This document shows, piece by piece, positions 46,390-57,519 of a stretch of 64,000 nt of DNA. The stretch's first letter is position 1. Every line of letters starts with the position of its first letter. The position numbers were made by a program, and so were the translations under genes. The notes below the pieces were generated by a model. The model did not search any database. It had not been told where the DNA came from and worked only from the letters and a program-made list of their open reading frames with translations. Origin of the DNA: Daucus carota subsp. sativus (lineage: Eukaryota; Streptophyta; Magnoliopsida; Apiales; Apiaceae); assembly GCF_001625215.2 (NCBI RefSeq), contig NC_030389.2, positions 4,004,930 to 4,068,929 of the forward strand. The letters run 5' to 3'.

Positions 46390-46879
46390 AAGGTAATTGA
46401 TCACCTTCTTTTTTACTTTGAGATTAAGGTATAGATTTTGTATATAATTCGTGATTTATATCCTCTGAAATATAAATTTTCAGTTCATTTTAATCATTAC
46501 TGGATCATTTATCAACATGTTTGTAATTTGGAAAAAAGAGAAGTTTGTAATATATGCCAGCGTCTGCTTTGCCCTGACTTTGGAGGGTTTGCTAATAATT
46601 TCTCCAACTATTTCTGTCAAATTACTCATAGGTTGGATAATCCATTACTTGCCGGGTATGACCCATGGATTTGTAACAATCAATCATGCTTTCCAACATG
46701 CAAGATCCGGTTTCTCACGGGTCATCCAACCAGATATTTGAAAATCATATGCAGCAGTTAAAACTCTGCATAATTTCAGGCTCCATTATCTCCAATTTCA
46801 AAAATCATTTAAGCGGGCTTCCTGCATACATTCTAAGGCACGTCTGGCAAAGCTTCAATCAGAATTACCAGTTCCTCGA

Positions 46880-47430
46880 TAATGGATAATGGTGAGTTGT
46901 CTCATTGTCTGATACTTCCTGATGTTTCATCGTGGTGCGTTTTGTATAATTTCCTTGAATATGTTTCACTGATGGTTCTGTTATAAATACGAACAGGTCG
47001 TAAGCGTAACCCTCTGGGTTCTGTTTCTCCTTCATCCGCAAGAATCGGTGAGCATGATTGATCATGAATACCTGTTTATGATCTAGCAATTTGTTTACTG
47101 ATTCTTGGTGTTGGCAGGTCAACGTAGACCATATTCACAAAATGATCAGCCTCATACACGCGAAAATTTGGATCCGAACATAATATCTGTTCCAAGGCAG
47201 GCACCGGGTATATCATCTAATCTGTTCTTTAGAATTCTGCATATCCTGTATAGTAAAATACTGTTAGTGGCACTCTTAAATCTATCAAATTAATTGTTTC
47301 ATTGTCTCAAAGGATGAGATCAGGCTAATTGATGATCTTGCACCATTTACAGATATTAGCAGAAACGGTAGTGTGACATGGGCCCGTCCTTTGCCCACGG
47401 GACTTCCAAGCCTTGATCGTCCATAGCCTA
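46880..47430 (+). pseudogene. Captured exon-like pieces of an unrecognised gene
   Basis: After ATGGATAATG, exon-like pieces follow with plausible acceptors and donors: GRKRNPLGSVSPSSARIG at 46998-47047, QRRPYSQNDQPHTRENLDPN and IISVPRQAPG at 47119-47207, and DEIRLIDDLAPFTDISRNGS near 47313-47372, ending LPSLDRP-stop. Further pieces occur near 47560-47880 (ISHYIPASLKPGATIGRKLL). I do not recognise the parent gene. Boundaries are inferred from splice-like sites only. Confidence 0.4.
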
Positions 47431-48693
47431 ACAGCGGTTATTGTTTTTGTTTGGGATGTATCAATGTAATGCTGGCCTGTCATCTTAAATTACTCTCTTA
47501 TTTTGATTTTGTGGAGTATTATTTATGTCTATAGTATATAATATTAGCAGTTAATTGCAGGTTCCAATATTACACAAGATATTCATCTTCTTATTCATCT
47601 GCTAATGAGAGAAATTTGATGCGTGAAAATGCTCATCCGAATACAGCGGCAAGGATACAACAACATATTGATGCATAATCACACGATATTGTACTCTCGT
47701 GTTAGACTTTATAGTAATTAATTTCTTATCTTATTTTTCTGATGAATATGGTGGAATGCATTATGTTCAGGAAAATGAAGATGGAGTATCTTCATTAATA
47801 TCTCATTATATTCCAGCGAGCCTAAAGCCTGGAGCAACTATTGGCCGAAAATTATTAGCAAACCCTCCAAAGTAAGCCAGCCCTCTTTCCCTGTGTTGTG
47901 CAGTTATTTACTTTCTGCCGACTTTGGAAATTGAATGAAGAATTAAGCTGAGATTTATATAGAAACATCACTTAGATCAGTCTTGATTTGTTTATTTTAT
48001 GCACTGATCAACTCATGCACTATTACTTCATTTTTGGAGAACTACTCCCAACTACTGGTATATCTGTTAGAGCTTAAATTCTAATAAATCTTATTTTAGT
48101 ATAATAATGTCCCTATCTGTTGGAAATAATTATATTCTTGGGCTATTATATAATCATAATTTTCGGGCTATTTATTAACCAATTTTAGAAGAAAAAATTT
48201 TAAAAAATTAGTTGAAACTAATATATTCCCATAAATCACGGAAATTCATGGTAAGTATAAGCTTTCTTTTTAAGGTGGAATCATTAAAAAACATTGAATG
48301 ATTCTAGCAGGACCATAATACACATACAATCTTTCTTTCTTTAATCCAGGATTCTTAACTTGCACGTTCCCGGGCCACCTGGTAAATTCTTTAGTATTAT
48401 CAATACTCTCCTTATTAAGTTGAATATGTCATAATTTTTGCGCTTGGAAAAGCAGAACTGTTTTTATTATTAGATTCTCAAGAAATGTGGTTCAATATTT
48501 TTTGTTGGCAAAATGTGAGTTTGTAAATATGTTGTATTTGGTGCCAACTAAATTTATTGTACTAAGTTAATCTCCAGGACCATGGCAGTGCAGGAAAAGC
48601 ATTTGTGAGAAACATCTGAGCATAGAGGATTCCTGGTTCTGCAATTGATGGCATATAAGGAAATTGTTTAGGCGGGATTAAAAGAGATAAATG

Positions 48694-48828
48694 ATGGGAA
48701 TTCTGAATCTATTTCTTGCTGCTTCAATGCCGGTGCTGAAGGTGCTTTTGGTAACTGCTGTTGGTTCATTCCTTGCACTAGACCGGATCAAAATATTGAC
48801 AGAGGATGCACTGAAGCATTTAAACACT
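48694..48828 (+). pseudogene. Captured first exon of a PILS auxin-transport facilitator
   Basis: 45 codons starting MGILNLFLAASMPVLKVLLV and ending LDRIKILTEDALKHLNT, followed at once by a GTAAGA donor. This is the conserved N-terminus of PIN-LIKES proteins, which sit in the ER membrane and limit nuclear auxin. None of the following transmembrane exons is present, so it is a fragment inside the Helitron, not a gene. Confidence 0.78.
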
Positions 48829-49451
48829 GTAAGAAACAATTTAAGTCCTTGATGCTCTGTATCCTAATTTATAATAGCTGCATGATATCCAGAACGCTTA
48901 ACTTGCTAGCTGTAATGCACATACAAAGCTGAATGACTGGTCTCTGGTATTGCTAAATGAATCATGATGCACCAGCATTAAGTTTGCCACATACATATTA
49001 AAATGATGTTGTCATTCTGTTTTAATCACGTTTGCTACATTGTTCATGGCTATGCATATTCCAAGTTTAAAGTAGAAATTTTGAGAGTGATTGAAAGTAA
49101 TTAATCAATCAGATCTAAAAAAATATTGAAAGGAATTGAAAGTGGGGTAATATTAGAGAGTAGTGGGGATGTGGAAAATTTAGAAATTTAATCATGCCCT
49201 TCGCCAACATATTCTGAGTCACAATATGAGTATAATTTATGGACTTTTTGTTCAATATTTTAACTGTTTATTTATGGTATATGTTAAGCATATCAAAGTG
49301 TCCACTTAAGGTGTAGTATTTGGTTATTCCTTTGAAGCTTATGATTGCATGCTGGAACTAGCCTCTTTTTATTTATTAGCTACACATGTAATTTTATGCA
49401 CAGTCATAAAATATACCTTCCCTTCACCTTTTCGTTCATTTTTGCTGCAGG

Positions 49452-50302
49452 TGTTATTTTCAAAAGCTCGTGTAATTGGTCTTGGTCCTAAATTCATGTC
49501 AATCTACATTCAGAAGCTAGCTGTATGTGCCTCTCCCACCCATGTTACAAGTTTAAAATTTACCCACTTTTTCCTCTTCAAAAAGATAAATATTGAATTC
49601 TATTAATTTGGTTAGCAGACAATATTTCTAACTTCCCTACTATGCTTTGTGTCATCTATGTGCACCCAGATTGAGCGGCATATATATTATGATGAAGTTG
49701 AAGGATTGACCGCAGAATGGCTTGATGCTACGTGTACATTGGTACTTAATTTGAGCACAAGTAAACGTTTGAATAAGAAGGGGAAGTCCAGCCTATTGCA
49801 GGCCACTTGAGGAGGTTGTGTTAATCATTAGTCCACATAAGCTTATGCCAGCAGTGGATTCCTCTGGTGAGTGGTGAGAACTTCATTACAGTTCTCATGA
49901 CAGAGGATGACGGTCCTCCTGACGTAAGAGCAAGGTTGTATGTCAGCTCCTATTGTGGATAAGGATCTTTCTGGTCTAATACTTGGTAGAGCAAGTGGTT
50001 ACCGAAGATGACATGATTTCCGGTAAAGACTAAGAATAATAGACCATATGCAAGGCACAGAGTGGGTTCCCTGGGGATGGAAAAGATTTTGACATCAGCT
50101 TATCATTTGAGGATGAAAATTTATTGGAAAGCTTAAATAAAAAGAGACCTGGGGTGCATCCTGGTGATGTTCTGGAGGCAAGGCACAACAAGGTACTGGC
50201 AAGGATAAACCAGGAGCCAAACACTGCTGAGACAACTAATGATATGCGGTGCTATAGTAAAAGGTTTCTCCCAGAACAAGAAAAAGAAGACTTGAACGGA
50301 TA
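49452..50302 (+). pseudogene. Further captured exon-like pieces, unrecognised
   Basis: A CTGCAG acceptor precedes VLFSKARVIGLGPKFMSIYI...QKLA and a GTATGT donor at about 49525. Another piece from 49670 reads IERHIYYDEVEGLTAEWLD and ends in a stop near 49808. A third near 50080-50300 reads FEDENLLESLNKKRPGVHPG and, in the same frame, SKRFLPEQEKEDLNG-stop. They look like pieces of plant genes, but I cannot name them. Confidence 0.35.
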
Positions 50303-50549
50303 GGTTCCTGGCCCCTGGGTATTGTATTAAGTTAGATTTATTGTAGCTTGATTGTACTTTTATAATCTAAAACAAATGATTTTCATTATAAAAATTCCGA
50401 AAAATTAAAATTTTATTATTGACCAACTTTTATTGTTATTTAATAATACATACTTGACATAAATCTAATTAATTATACTCAACTCAAAATTATATAATTA
50501 GATTTTTTATTATTATAATAATTTATATGTTAAAAGACAACGATTAATA

Positions 50550-50804
50550 CTCCCTTCGTTCCAAAATAGTTGTCACATTTTTATTTTTGTTGGTCAAATT
50601 GATTAAATTTTGACCAAAGATTATAAGTCAATCACTCATTATTTTTAAAAACTGAAAATAAAATCTTAAAATAGATTAAAAGTTATTTTCGGTGATATAT
50701 ATTTTATTTTGTCAATTGATAAAATATTAATAAATTTCAGTTAAACTTTAGTCAATTTGACCAGAACAAAACCAAATGTGACAACTATTTTGGGACGGAG
50801 GGAG
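50550..50804. mobile_element. Stowaway-like MITE nested in the Helitron
   Basis: 255 bp; inverted ends CTCCCTTCGTTCCAAAATAG and its inverse (CTATTTTGGGACGGAGGGAG), TA at both flanks (50548-50549, 50805-50806). The inner TTGTCACATTT/AAATGTGACAA is also inverted. Confidence 0.9.
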
Positions 50805-51121
50805 TATTATATTATGGGTCAGAGAATAACAACTGTGATTCGTAACATTATGGGAACCTATTGTATTATTATTAGTCAATGTTATAATTAAAAATACATT
50901 ACAATTAATTATTTAAAATTATAAATTCAAGTGTTACCCGTGTGCGAAGCACAGGCCAAATTGCTAGTTTAGAATAATTTTTACACGATTTTGATGTTGT
51001 ATTGGAACAACTTTTACACCAAAAGTGACACCATTTTGGTGTTGCATTGGAAATGCTCTCTGCTTTATAGGTTGACGCTGTCCCCGTTGTTTCCATCATG
51101 TCAATTTTCGACTGAAGTTCC

Positions 51122-51930
51122 CTGTCAAAACTGTGAAGCAATGAACTTACCTAGAATCAGGGGAAGGGTACGATTAGCCCGGGGAAAATCTTTCTCCCAG
51201 CCCCAAATGGTATAAATTCAGTTTTTTGCGGTGTTCTAAAAATCGCCGAGTCAGACGAGTACTCATTCCGAGTACTCATTTTTAACCCCTCGTCCGATCC
51301 GAGTTCCGAGTAATCGGGTTTAAAACCGATTTATTAAAAAACCGGTCAAAACTCGGTTTGACTCCGAGTACTCGAGATCAATTCTGAGTTTGACTTATCA
51401 ATTTTTTATTGTTTTATTTAAAAATTATTTCAAAAGAGACTAAACGTTAATTTATATATGTTTTGGTCTTCTTTTTTTTGCAAAGTATTGACATTAATTT
51501 GAAAGTATATATGTTTTATCATTAAAACTTGTGAATGATTATTATGTCAAAAACTATCAAACAAGTAACTTTTATTTGAATTTCATTATTTCAAGTGTGT
51601 TATTAAAATATTAATATTATTAGATAGTTTTATTAATAATCAGTATATAACTATATATGAGAAAAAATTATTTATAAAAAATACCCGATTAGTTATCCGA
51701 TAACTCATTCCGAGTACTCTCCCGAGTTCCGAGTACTCATTTTTCCGGAACCAGACCGAGTTGGACCGATTTCCGATTTTTACAACCTTGGTTTTTTGAC
51801 GCTTGTGTCCAATACTTAATCCAAGAATCTTTCAAGTTTGGAAACCAAAGCATCCTCCCAAGTTTCATTGTACTTTCCAATTGCCCAAGCCTTGACAAGA
51901 ACTCGCGTGTCTTTAGGTATATAGTAGCAA
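51122..51930 (-). pseudogene. P450 pseudogene fragment, copy B, interrupted
   Basis: 51122-51220 plus 51799-51930 matches 42772-43000 (CTGTCAAAACTGTGAAGCAA; CTTTCTCCCAGCCCCAAATG; TTTCCAATTGCCCAAGC). Same decayed P450 haem region; split by a 562-bp insertion. Together with 44705-45216 it forms the second copy of the segmental duplication. Confidence 0.8.
51229..51790. mobile_element. hAT-like non-autonomous element in the P450 fragment
   Basis: 562 bp flanked by GTTTTTTG at 51221-51228 and 51791-51798, an 8-bp duplication. Ends are imperfect inverses (CGGTGTTCTAAAAATCG versus CAAGGTTGTAAAAATCG). The uninterrupted copy A shows the empty site (CAGTTTTTAGACGC). Internal GAGTACTC and CCGAGT words recur near both ends. 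Confidence 0.8.
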
Positions 51931-52028
51931 GGACAAACTCAGTATTCTAAATTTACCTGGGTTGGAGGAAAAACAAAAAAAAAATTCCAATAAACTAATT
52001 TCATAAAACATGAATTGAATGTATTAAT

Positions 52029-53095
52029 CAGTGGCGGAACCAGAGGGGGCTAGAGGATGCTAAAGCCCCCTGAACCTGAAAAAACAGTGTATATTTTTTT
52101 TCCAGCCCCTGCTGAATTATTGCGATGTCTATATAATTTTTTTAGCTCCCGCTGGATTATAAATATCATAGAGATTGATTCCTAGATAAATTGTTATTCT
52201 TTAATCTTTTCGTATCTGCTGTGATTTTGTATAAAAAAATTGTTAATTGAGGGTTCCAGTTTCTCAAGAATTAGAGGTTGAACTTTGAACAATTGAGTGG
52301 TATATAATTTGATAAACCGTTGTTTGATGAGCATAATGTGGGGTTCCGCTGTTTGATGAACATAATTTTACATTTGTTTTGGTGAATTGTCATGGTCACT
52401 TACTTGTTTTCAAAAAACTTTGCACATAATTACATTACTCTTCTGATATATTAAAAAGTGCATGTATCCTCTTCTAGCGGCTTGTATAATCTTAAGAATG
52501 CTCCTGCATTCTAGATAAAAAGTGTCAATCTGAAATGTTCTGGAACACGATTCTTCTTCGACCTAGATCACCAGGGATCACGTTCGAGTTTGCTGATTTT
52601 GGCGATTCACCTTTAACTTAAGTGAAATAACAAAGGAAGATAACTTGACACTATGTTGATTGAAATTGTTTTTAGAAACGTACTTTAGCAAAAGAAATAA
52701 GAAAAGAAAGAAGTTGGGAAGATGATACAGATGAAAGAAAAAACACACGGAGACATGCGTTTTTACAAAAAAGATTTAGATCCCCTTATAAATACGTATC
52801 GAAGGTCCTTACCATTTATTAAATAACCCTAAAATTCATTTTTGATTAACTTACTTCTCTATTTTCGGGTAAAATAAATATTTTAATCATGATAATCATA
52901 AGTAGACTATAAATTATTTAGTGAAAAATCACCGAAAGAGATCAAGATATCGAACCGCGAACCAAATTCGCGGGTCATCATACCCGTTTCATAAGAGCTA
53001 GCATTTTACGTACCCGATCCCGTACCTCGTACTCGAATGACCCGTGAATAACACTGTTTGAGCCCCCCTAAGTCTAATTCCTGATTTCGCCACCG
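52029..53095. mobile_element. hAT-like non-autonomous element, 1.07 kb
   Basis: Perfect 8-bp duplication GTATTAAT at 52021-52028 and 53096-53103. Inverted ends CAGTGGCGGAACCAG and (from the right) CGGTGGCGAAATCAG, each followed by GGGGGGCT-type sequence. No transposase ORF seen. Confidence 0.85.
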
Positions 53096-53103
53096 GTATT
53101 AAT

Positions 53104-54787
53104 TATGATATTTTCAAGGGTATCCTATTTCTTAAGATCATGAAGCAAATTTCATAAGTATTATAATACAAACAACATTAACTTGAATGTAGTTCATTGA
53201 TAGATGTCACTAAATCAATTTTGTCGTTTTAATGGTGAATCAAACCCCTCTGCATGCAAAAGGTGTAACACAGGAAAAACAACAATAAGGCCGTGTAAAG
53301 GTCCCCGTGTGACAATATTCTATCATGAAAATGAATCATACCTACGAATCATACCTACAAGTCTAGCATGATGGCATTTCGATTTTTTAATACAATTATA
53401 TAATGTTGTTTAGATACAAGCTGAATGAATTAATACTATTATTTTAGAAAATTACATATTAAAATATATTAAAAATTATTTACGATGACGTATTTTTTTA
53501 TTTTATCAATCAATGAAATATTAATAAATTTCAATTTTATTTCCTCAAAAAAAAATTAAATTTCAATTTTATCAAATTTTGATCAATTTGACTAGTCAAA
53601 AGCCAACAATAACAACTAAAAAGCGACGGAGAGAGTATTAATAAAACAATCTCCTCTCCTCGTGGCTCTTTTTTTTTTTTAAAGGACCTCGTGGCTCTTT
53701 TTATATGTACAATCTTTCCAAAAAATATTAACTTTGAAAATACACAAATACAGTCTATTTATTTTATTATTAAATAATACAAGCTCTTCGTGGCTCTTTT
53801 TATATGCACAGTCTTTCCAAACAAATTTAACTTAATAAATACACATACACACTCGAGGAAAGATATGATATGTTCGCTGTGATGATCTTCAATAATAATC
53901 AATAATAATAAGATTGATCATAATGGTTGATTAAATTGAACTTGTATAGTATTATGTATGATTTGTTGGACATGTAAATCATTTTTCTTTAATAATATTG
54001 GCTATATTGTTTGACGATAATTTAAAAATAATATATTATTAATATTTAAATTATTATAAATAAAATATATCACTTTAATATGATAACAACAAGTGATTTG
54101 TAGTCATCCTCCTAATTTCCTACTACATGCCTGTAGTGGTAGTAGTGCAGCGGAAGAAGTTGGTATGGTTTGGCTATATTTTTTTATTTTTGATATGCCA
54201 ACTAAGTTTTTAGTTAAGTTCTTATATCGGTGTTTCATACCAATTTATATATTGTAATCAATACCTTTTTTTCTTTTTTTTTGTCAGGTCCAATACCTTT
54301 TTTTCTATATTCTATAATATTAATATATTTAAAATTAATAATTTTTATACTAAAAGAATTAAAATTTAATTTTACGCCAGGCCTCCTAGATTATTGAGCC
54401 CAGCTGTTTGTTGTACATAGTTGGGAAATTTTTTATTTGCAGTTTATCATGGCAATCATGAATATTAATATATAGACTTTTAAATATTTACTAATTCTTA
54501 AAAAGAGTATAAAACAATAAATCAATAATACTTGACTTATCTCATGGCGCTTAACTTGGAGTTCCAGGAAGTGACCGAGTAGAGTCAGGAAGAGAACTTA
54601 TAAAAAGCTACTTATATAATGCGATTACAACTAAGAGATAGTCAGCAAGTCCGCCCAAGTATAGGGACTTTCCAGTTCTCCAAGTATATATACTCGAACA
54701 CTACAGGGAAATACATAGCTACAAAATTTAGTCACTGAGCTAGCTAGCCTTACCTCAGTTTTTACACATTATAATTTTACTATAAAC
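53104..54787. other. Intergenic region before the phytocyanin pair
   Basis: 53430-53635 is a left-truncated relative of the Stowaway at 50550 (shared AATATTAATAAATTTCA and TCAATTTGAC, end GCGACGGAGAGAG before TA). At 53680-53830 the phrase TCGTGGCTCTTTTTATATG and following bases recur with a period near 100. A TATATATA box at about 54685 lies 100 bases before the next gene. Nothing else supported. Confidence 0.55.
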
Positions 54788-55907
54788 ATGAAAATCCTTT
54801 CCGGATTGTTCATTTTATTATTGTCATTTTTAGCCATCGAGATGGCGGCTGCAGGCCGACATCGCCACCACCTCCACCACCACCACGGTCATAAAAGTCA
54901 TGAGACGGTGCACTTTAAGCCCAGTACAGACACTGTGCCCTTCCCCTCCATCCCCTGGATTGTTCCAGGTACGCGCAGAAGTACATTTTTTGTTAAAAAT
55001 TTAAAACAATCTCGAGAGTTTACCAGGATCATGTATTATATTCTAACACGAACTGACGTTTTAAAATGGACCGGTGATGCAGCTGTGTACAATGTTAGCT
55101 GGAACTTCAACGTAAAGGATTGGCCTCATAGCAATAGTACCTTTCGGGCAGGTGACATACTTGGTAAGGATCCGAACACAAATATATTTGGATTATTATA
55201 GTGAAAAATAATTAGCGCAGGGTTGGGAACCAGTGCTTCTAGCTTCTTTCGATAAAAAGTAACTTCTGCTTTTCTTGACATGTTTGTGTAAAAAATCACA
55301 AACACTTAAGGGAATCTGAGAATGCTAGTTTTTGTTTCAGGACTTCTATTTTTTTCTGAAACAGTTTAATCACTTATAAGTCTTAATTTACTTATTATTT
55401 CTAATCAACTTCTTTACTATAAGCAAATAAACAAATTTTTTAAGTTTATCCAAACCCCTCCTAAGTTTAGAGCACTTTAAGTAGAAATGTTGCTCCAATA
55501 CCAAACCAACAATACATTCAAGAGAGTAGAGAAATTATCTTTGTACAAGATATGCCGATTAAATGTACTTTATAATGATATGATTTTTTGATATTTCTTT
55601 AAAGTCAAAACCGGACACCGAAAAATGAAAAAAAAGAATATTTTCTCAGTGCTCTCAGTGTAAGTTCTTTTCATCTATATATATTGTTGTTGATTGTTTT
55701 GCAGTGTTTAACTACGATCAAGATCTGCATAATGTGGTTCCTGTAGACGAGGCAAATTACTTGAATTGTTCAATCCCTGAGGTTGCTGCTGTTATCTATA
55801 ATTCGGGTCATGATTCGATAGTGCTCGGACCCGGAACAAATTACTTCATTTGTGGCACCATGGGCCATTGTATTGCTGGAATGTTAATGAACGTCACTGC
55901 AACTTGA
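54788..55907 (+). CDS. Plantacyanin-like copper protein with His-rich leader (three exons)
   Basis: Exons 54788-54968, 55083-55163, 55705-55907, all joined in phase 1, 154 aa. Residues 1-22 are a signal peptide. Residues 23-45 are His-rich (RHRHHLHHHHGHKSHE) and residues 50-60 Pro-rich (PFPSIPWIVP). The copper domain starts at AVYNVSWNFNVKDWP, without the GGAGG loop of normal plantacyanin. It ends with all ligands: His96 (LHNVV), Cys137 (FICGT), His142, Met147, and the disulfide pair Cys109/Cys143. Probably secreted. Intron 1 is short (114 bp) and is open in frame, so an automatic call could read through it; the splice is preferred because the neighbour at 57520 has the same junction. Intron 2 contains a possible MITE (about 55220-55470). 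Confidence 0.85.
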
Positions 55908-57519
55908 TCCATTTATGTTGAGTCTGTAACCCATTTGTTTTTTTTAGTGAATTTCATTTAATTATTTCAGATTAAATATTGTATAGGCAATTAGGCATTA
56001 TCTTTTGTGATTTTAGTATCCGTTTGTTTTATATATGAATTTTTTTGACAAGTATATTCTCTATATTTTAATATGGTATTCTCTTTTATAACTAATAATT
56101 AAATAACTCTTGCGACGTACTGTGTATTTAAATATTTAATAAAAAGTTTATGTGTATTTAAATTGATAATTTATTTTAGTATGCTGTTGACGGGATTTGA
56201 ACTTTAGAGTTTTAATAGTATCATTTTGGCAAAACTTACAAAATTTAATCCAACAATATGCATTGTAACCTGTTAAAAATCAGCGAATAAACTTTCCAAT
56301 ATTAAAAATACTCTCAAAAAGAAAGTACAATATATTAGAACGTGTATATAAATAAACATATTAAGCGGAAAGAGTACTCCCTCCGTCCCATTGGATCGTT
56401 AACATCATTTTTTGGCACGTTTTTTAAGAACTCTTTAAAATATAGTTTCTATGATGTTTTTTTTCTAAAAAAAATTCTGAATAAAAATTTGATGTTTAAA
56501 CTTTTATTCAGAAAAATAAATTAAAAAAAATATTATGAACTATACTTTACGAGAGCCTTAACATGCATGCAAACAACGTTAAGAAACAATCATGAGACGG
56601 AGGGAGTAATATTTAGTTATAATAAAATTCCGTGTACTGAGATCTTCTCTACCAAAATACTACGTATTGCAGCAGCAATTTGAAGCAACATCTCGTTCAG
56701 AAGTCTATATAAAAACACAACGTTTGAAACGAAACAAGAAAAAAACACATTATTATTTGCATAATACTAGCGTCTCCCTCGTAAGTACACGAAATATGAT
56801 AACTCCTATATTAACAACGGCAAAGAAAGATTGCTCAACACCATTTATTCTGTGTGTAAATTTACAAAATCATTAATCCAACTCTTGGATTAAACATAGC
56901 ATGGAACTAAGGTTTATGAATCAGACAGGAACTAATTCAAACCTTAGTTTCAACTAGTGTTTTTACTTTTCAGTTTCGGACTTTCTTTTTTCAATTTGTA
57001 ATATGAAGATAATAATAATAATAACATAACACTAATCCAACCCACAGGTTCATTTGCCTCCCTTTCCAGTAATCCACATTCTGATACTATTCTAGAGCCT
57101 CTATCTTTCCGGATTAATAAATAAAAAAGATGGAATAAACTTTTACTCAAAGTAGGGACAATTTGCAGAGAGAATTTCAATAGTCAGAAAAAGAGTGGTT
57201 CACTTTTTGACCTATAAAATTCAGGCTCACATAAAAAAACTAATACAATGGTTAACATGATGCATGGAACACCAAAATCAGACACTCAACTTCTACGTTT
57301 ATGGTATGTTAATGTACTGTAATCTGGCCATACAACTCTGTACCCATTGCACACTTTATCAAGTCTTGGATTCGAATTTTCGAAAGAAAAATGGTTCATC
57401 AGTACTGAGCACACATCTGAGGACTTTTGAAACAGAGTATTGCTATATATACAGAAACATTCTAAACAATAGCAAATCTACTGACCTGCCTCTGTCATTT
57501 TGTCGCTCATTGAGACAAG
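55908..57519. other. Intergenic region between the two phytocyanin-like genes
   Basis: AT-rich with a Stowaway MITE (listed) and no gene supported. A CTATATATA box at 57443-57451 lies about 70 bases before the next start codon. Confidence 0.55.
56377..56606. mobile_element. Stowaway-like MITE
   Basis: 230 bp; ends CTCCCTCCGTCCCATTGGAT and inverse (AATCATGAGACGGAGGGAG), TA at both flanks. Confidence 0.85.

Larger units (their letters stand above)
45923..50967 (+). mobile_element. Non-autonomous Helitron carrying gene fragments
   Basis: 5' end TCTATATCTATATCTATAT after an A; 3' end CTAG followed by T, with the hairpin CCGTGTGCGAAGCACAGG ten bases before it. TC start, short GC hairpin, CTRR end and A/T insertion site are the Helitron signature. 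It is about 5.05 kb, lacks a recognisable Rep/helicase gene, and contains several exon-like pieces on the plus strand. A 255-bp Stowaway MITE sits near its 3' end. Confidence 0.8.
45225..51058. mobile_element. TIR MITE split by a Helitron
   Basis: Left end GAACATCTCCAACCCATGAC then ACCAAAATG; reverse complement of the right end GAGCATTTCCAATGCAACACC then AAAATGG. These imperfect inverted ends belong to the GAGCATCTCCAA class seen in the PIF-type MITE at 9890. Without the Helitron the element is about 0.79 kb (45225-45922 plus 50968-51058). Flanking duplication is not clear. Confidence 0.6.

Noticed and set aside
46517-46741. 74-codon membrane-like frame in the Helitron
   Set aside because: Hydrophobic by AT composition, overlapping frames in the same place, no family recognised.
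54969-55082. Reading straight through intron 1 of the first phytocyanin-like gene
   Set aside because: The read-through sequence (TRRSTFFVKNLKQ...) has no family match. Splicing at the same phase-1 position as in the 57520 gene gives a clean copper domain.
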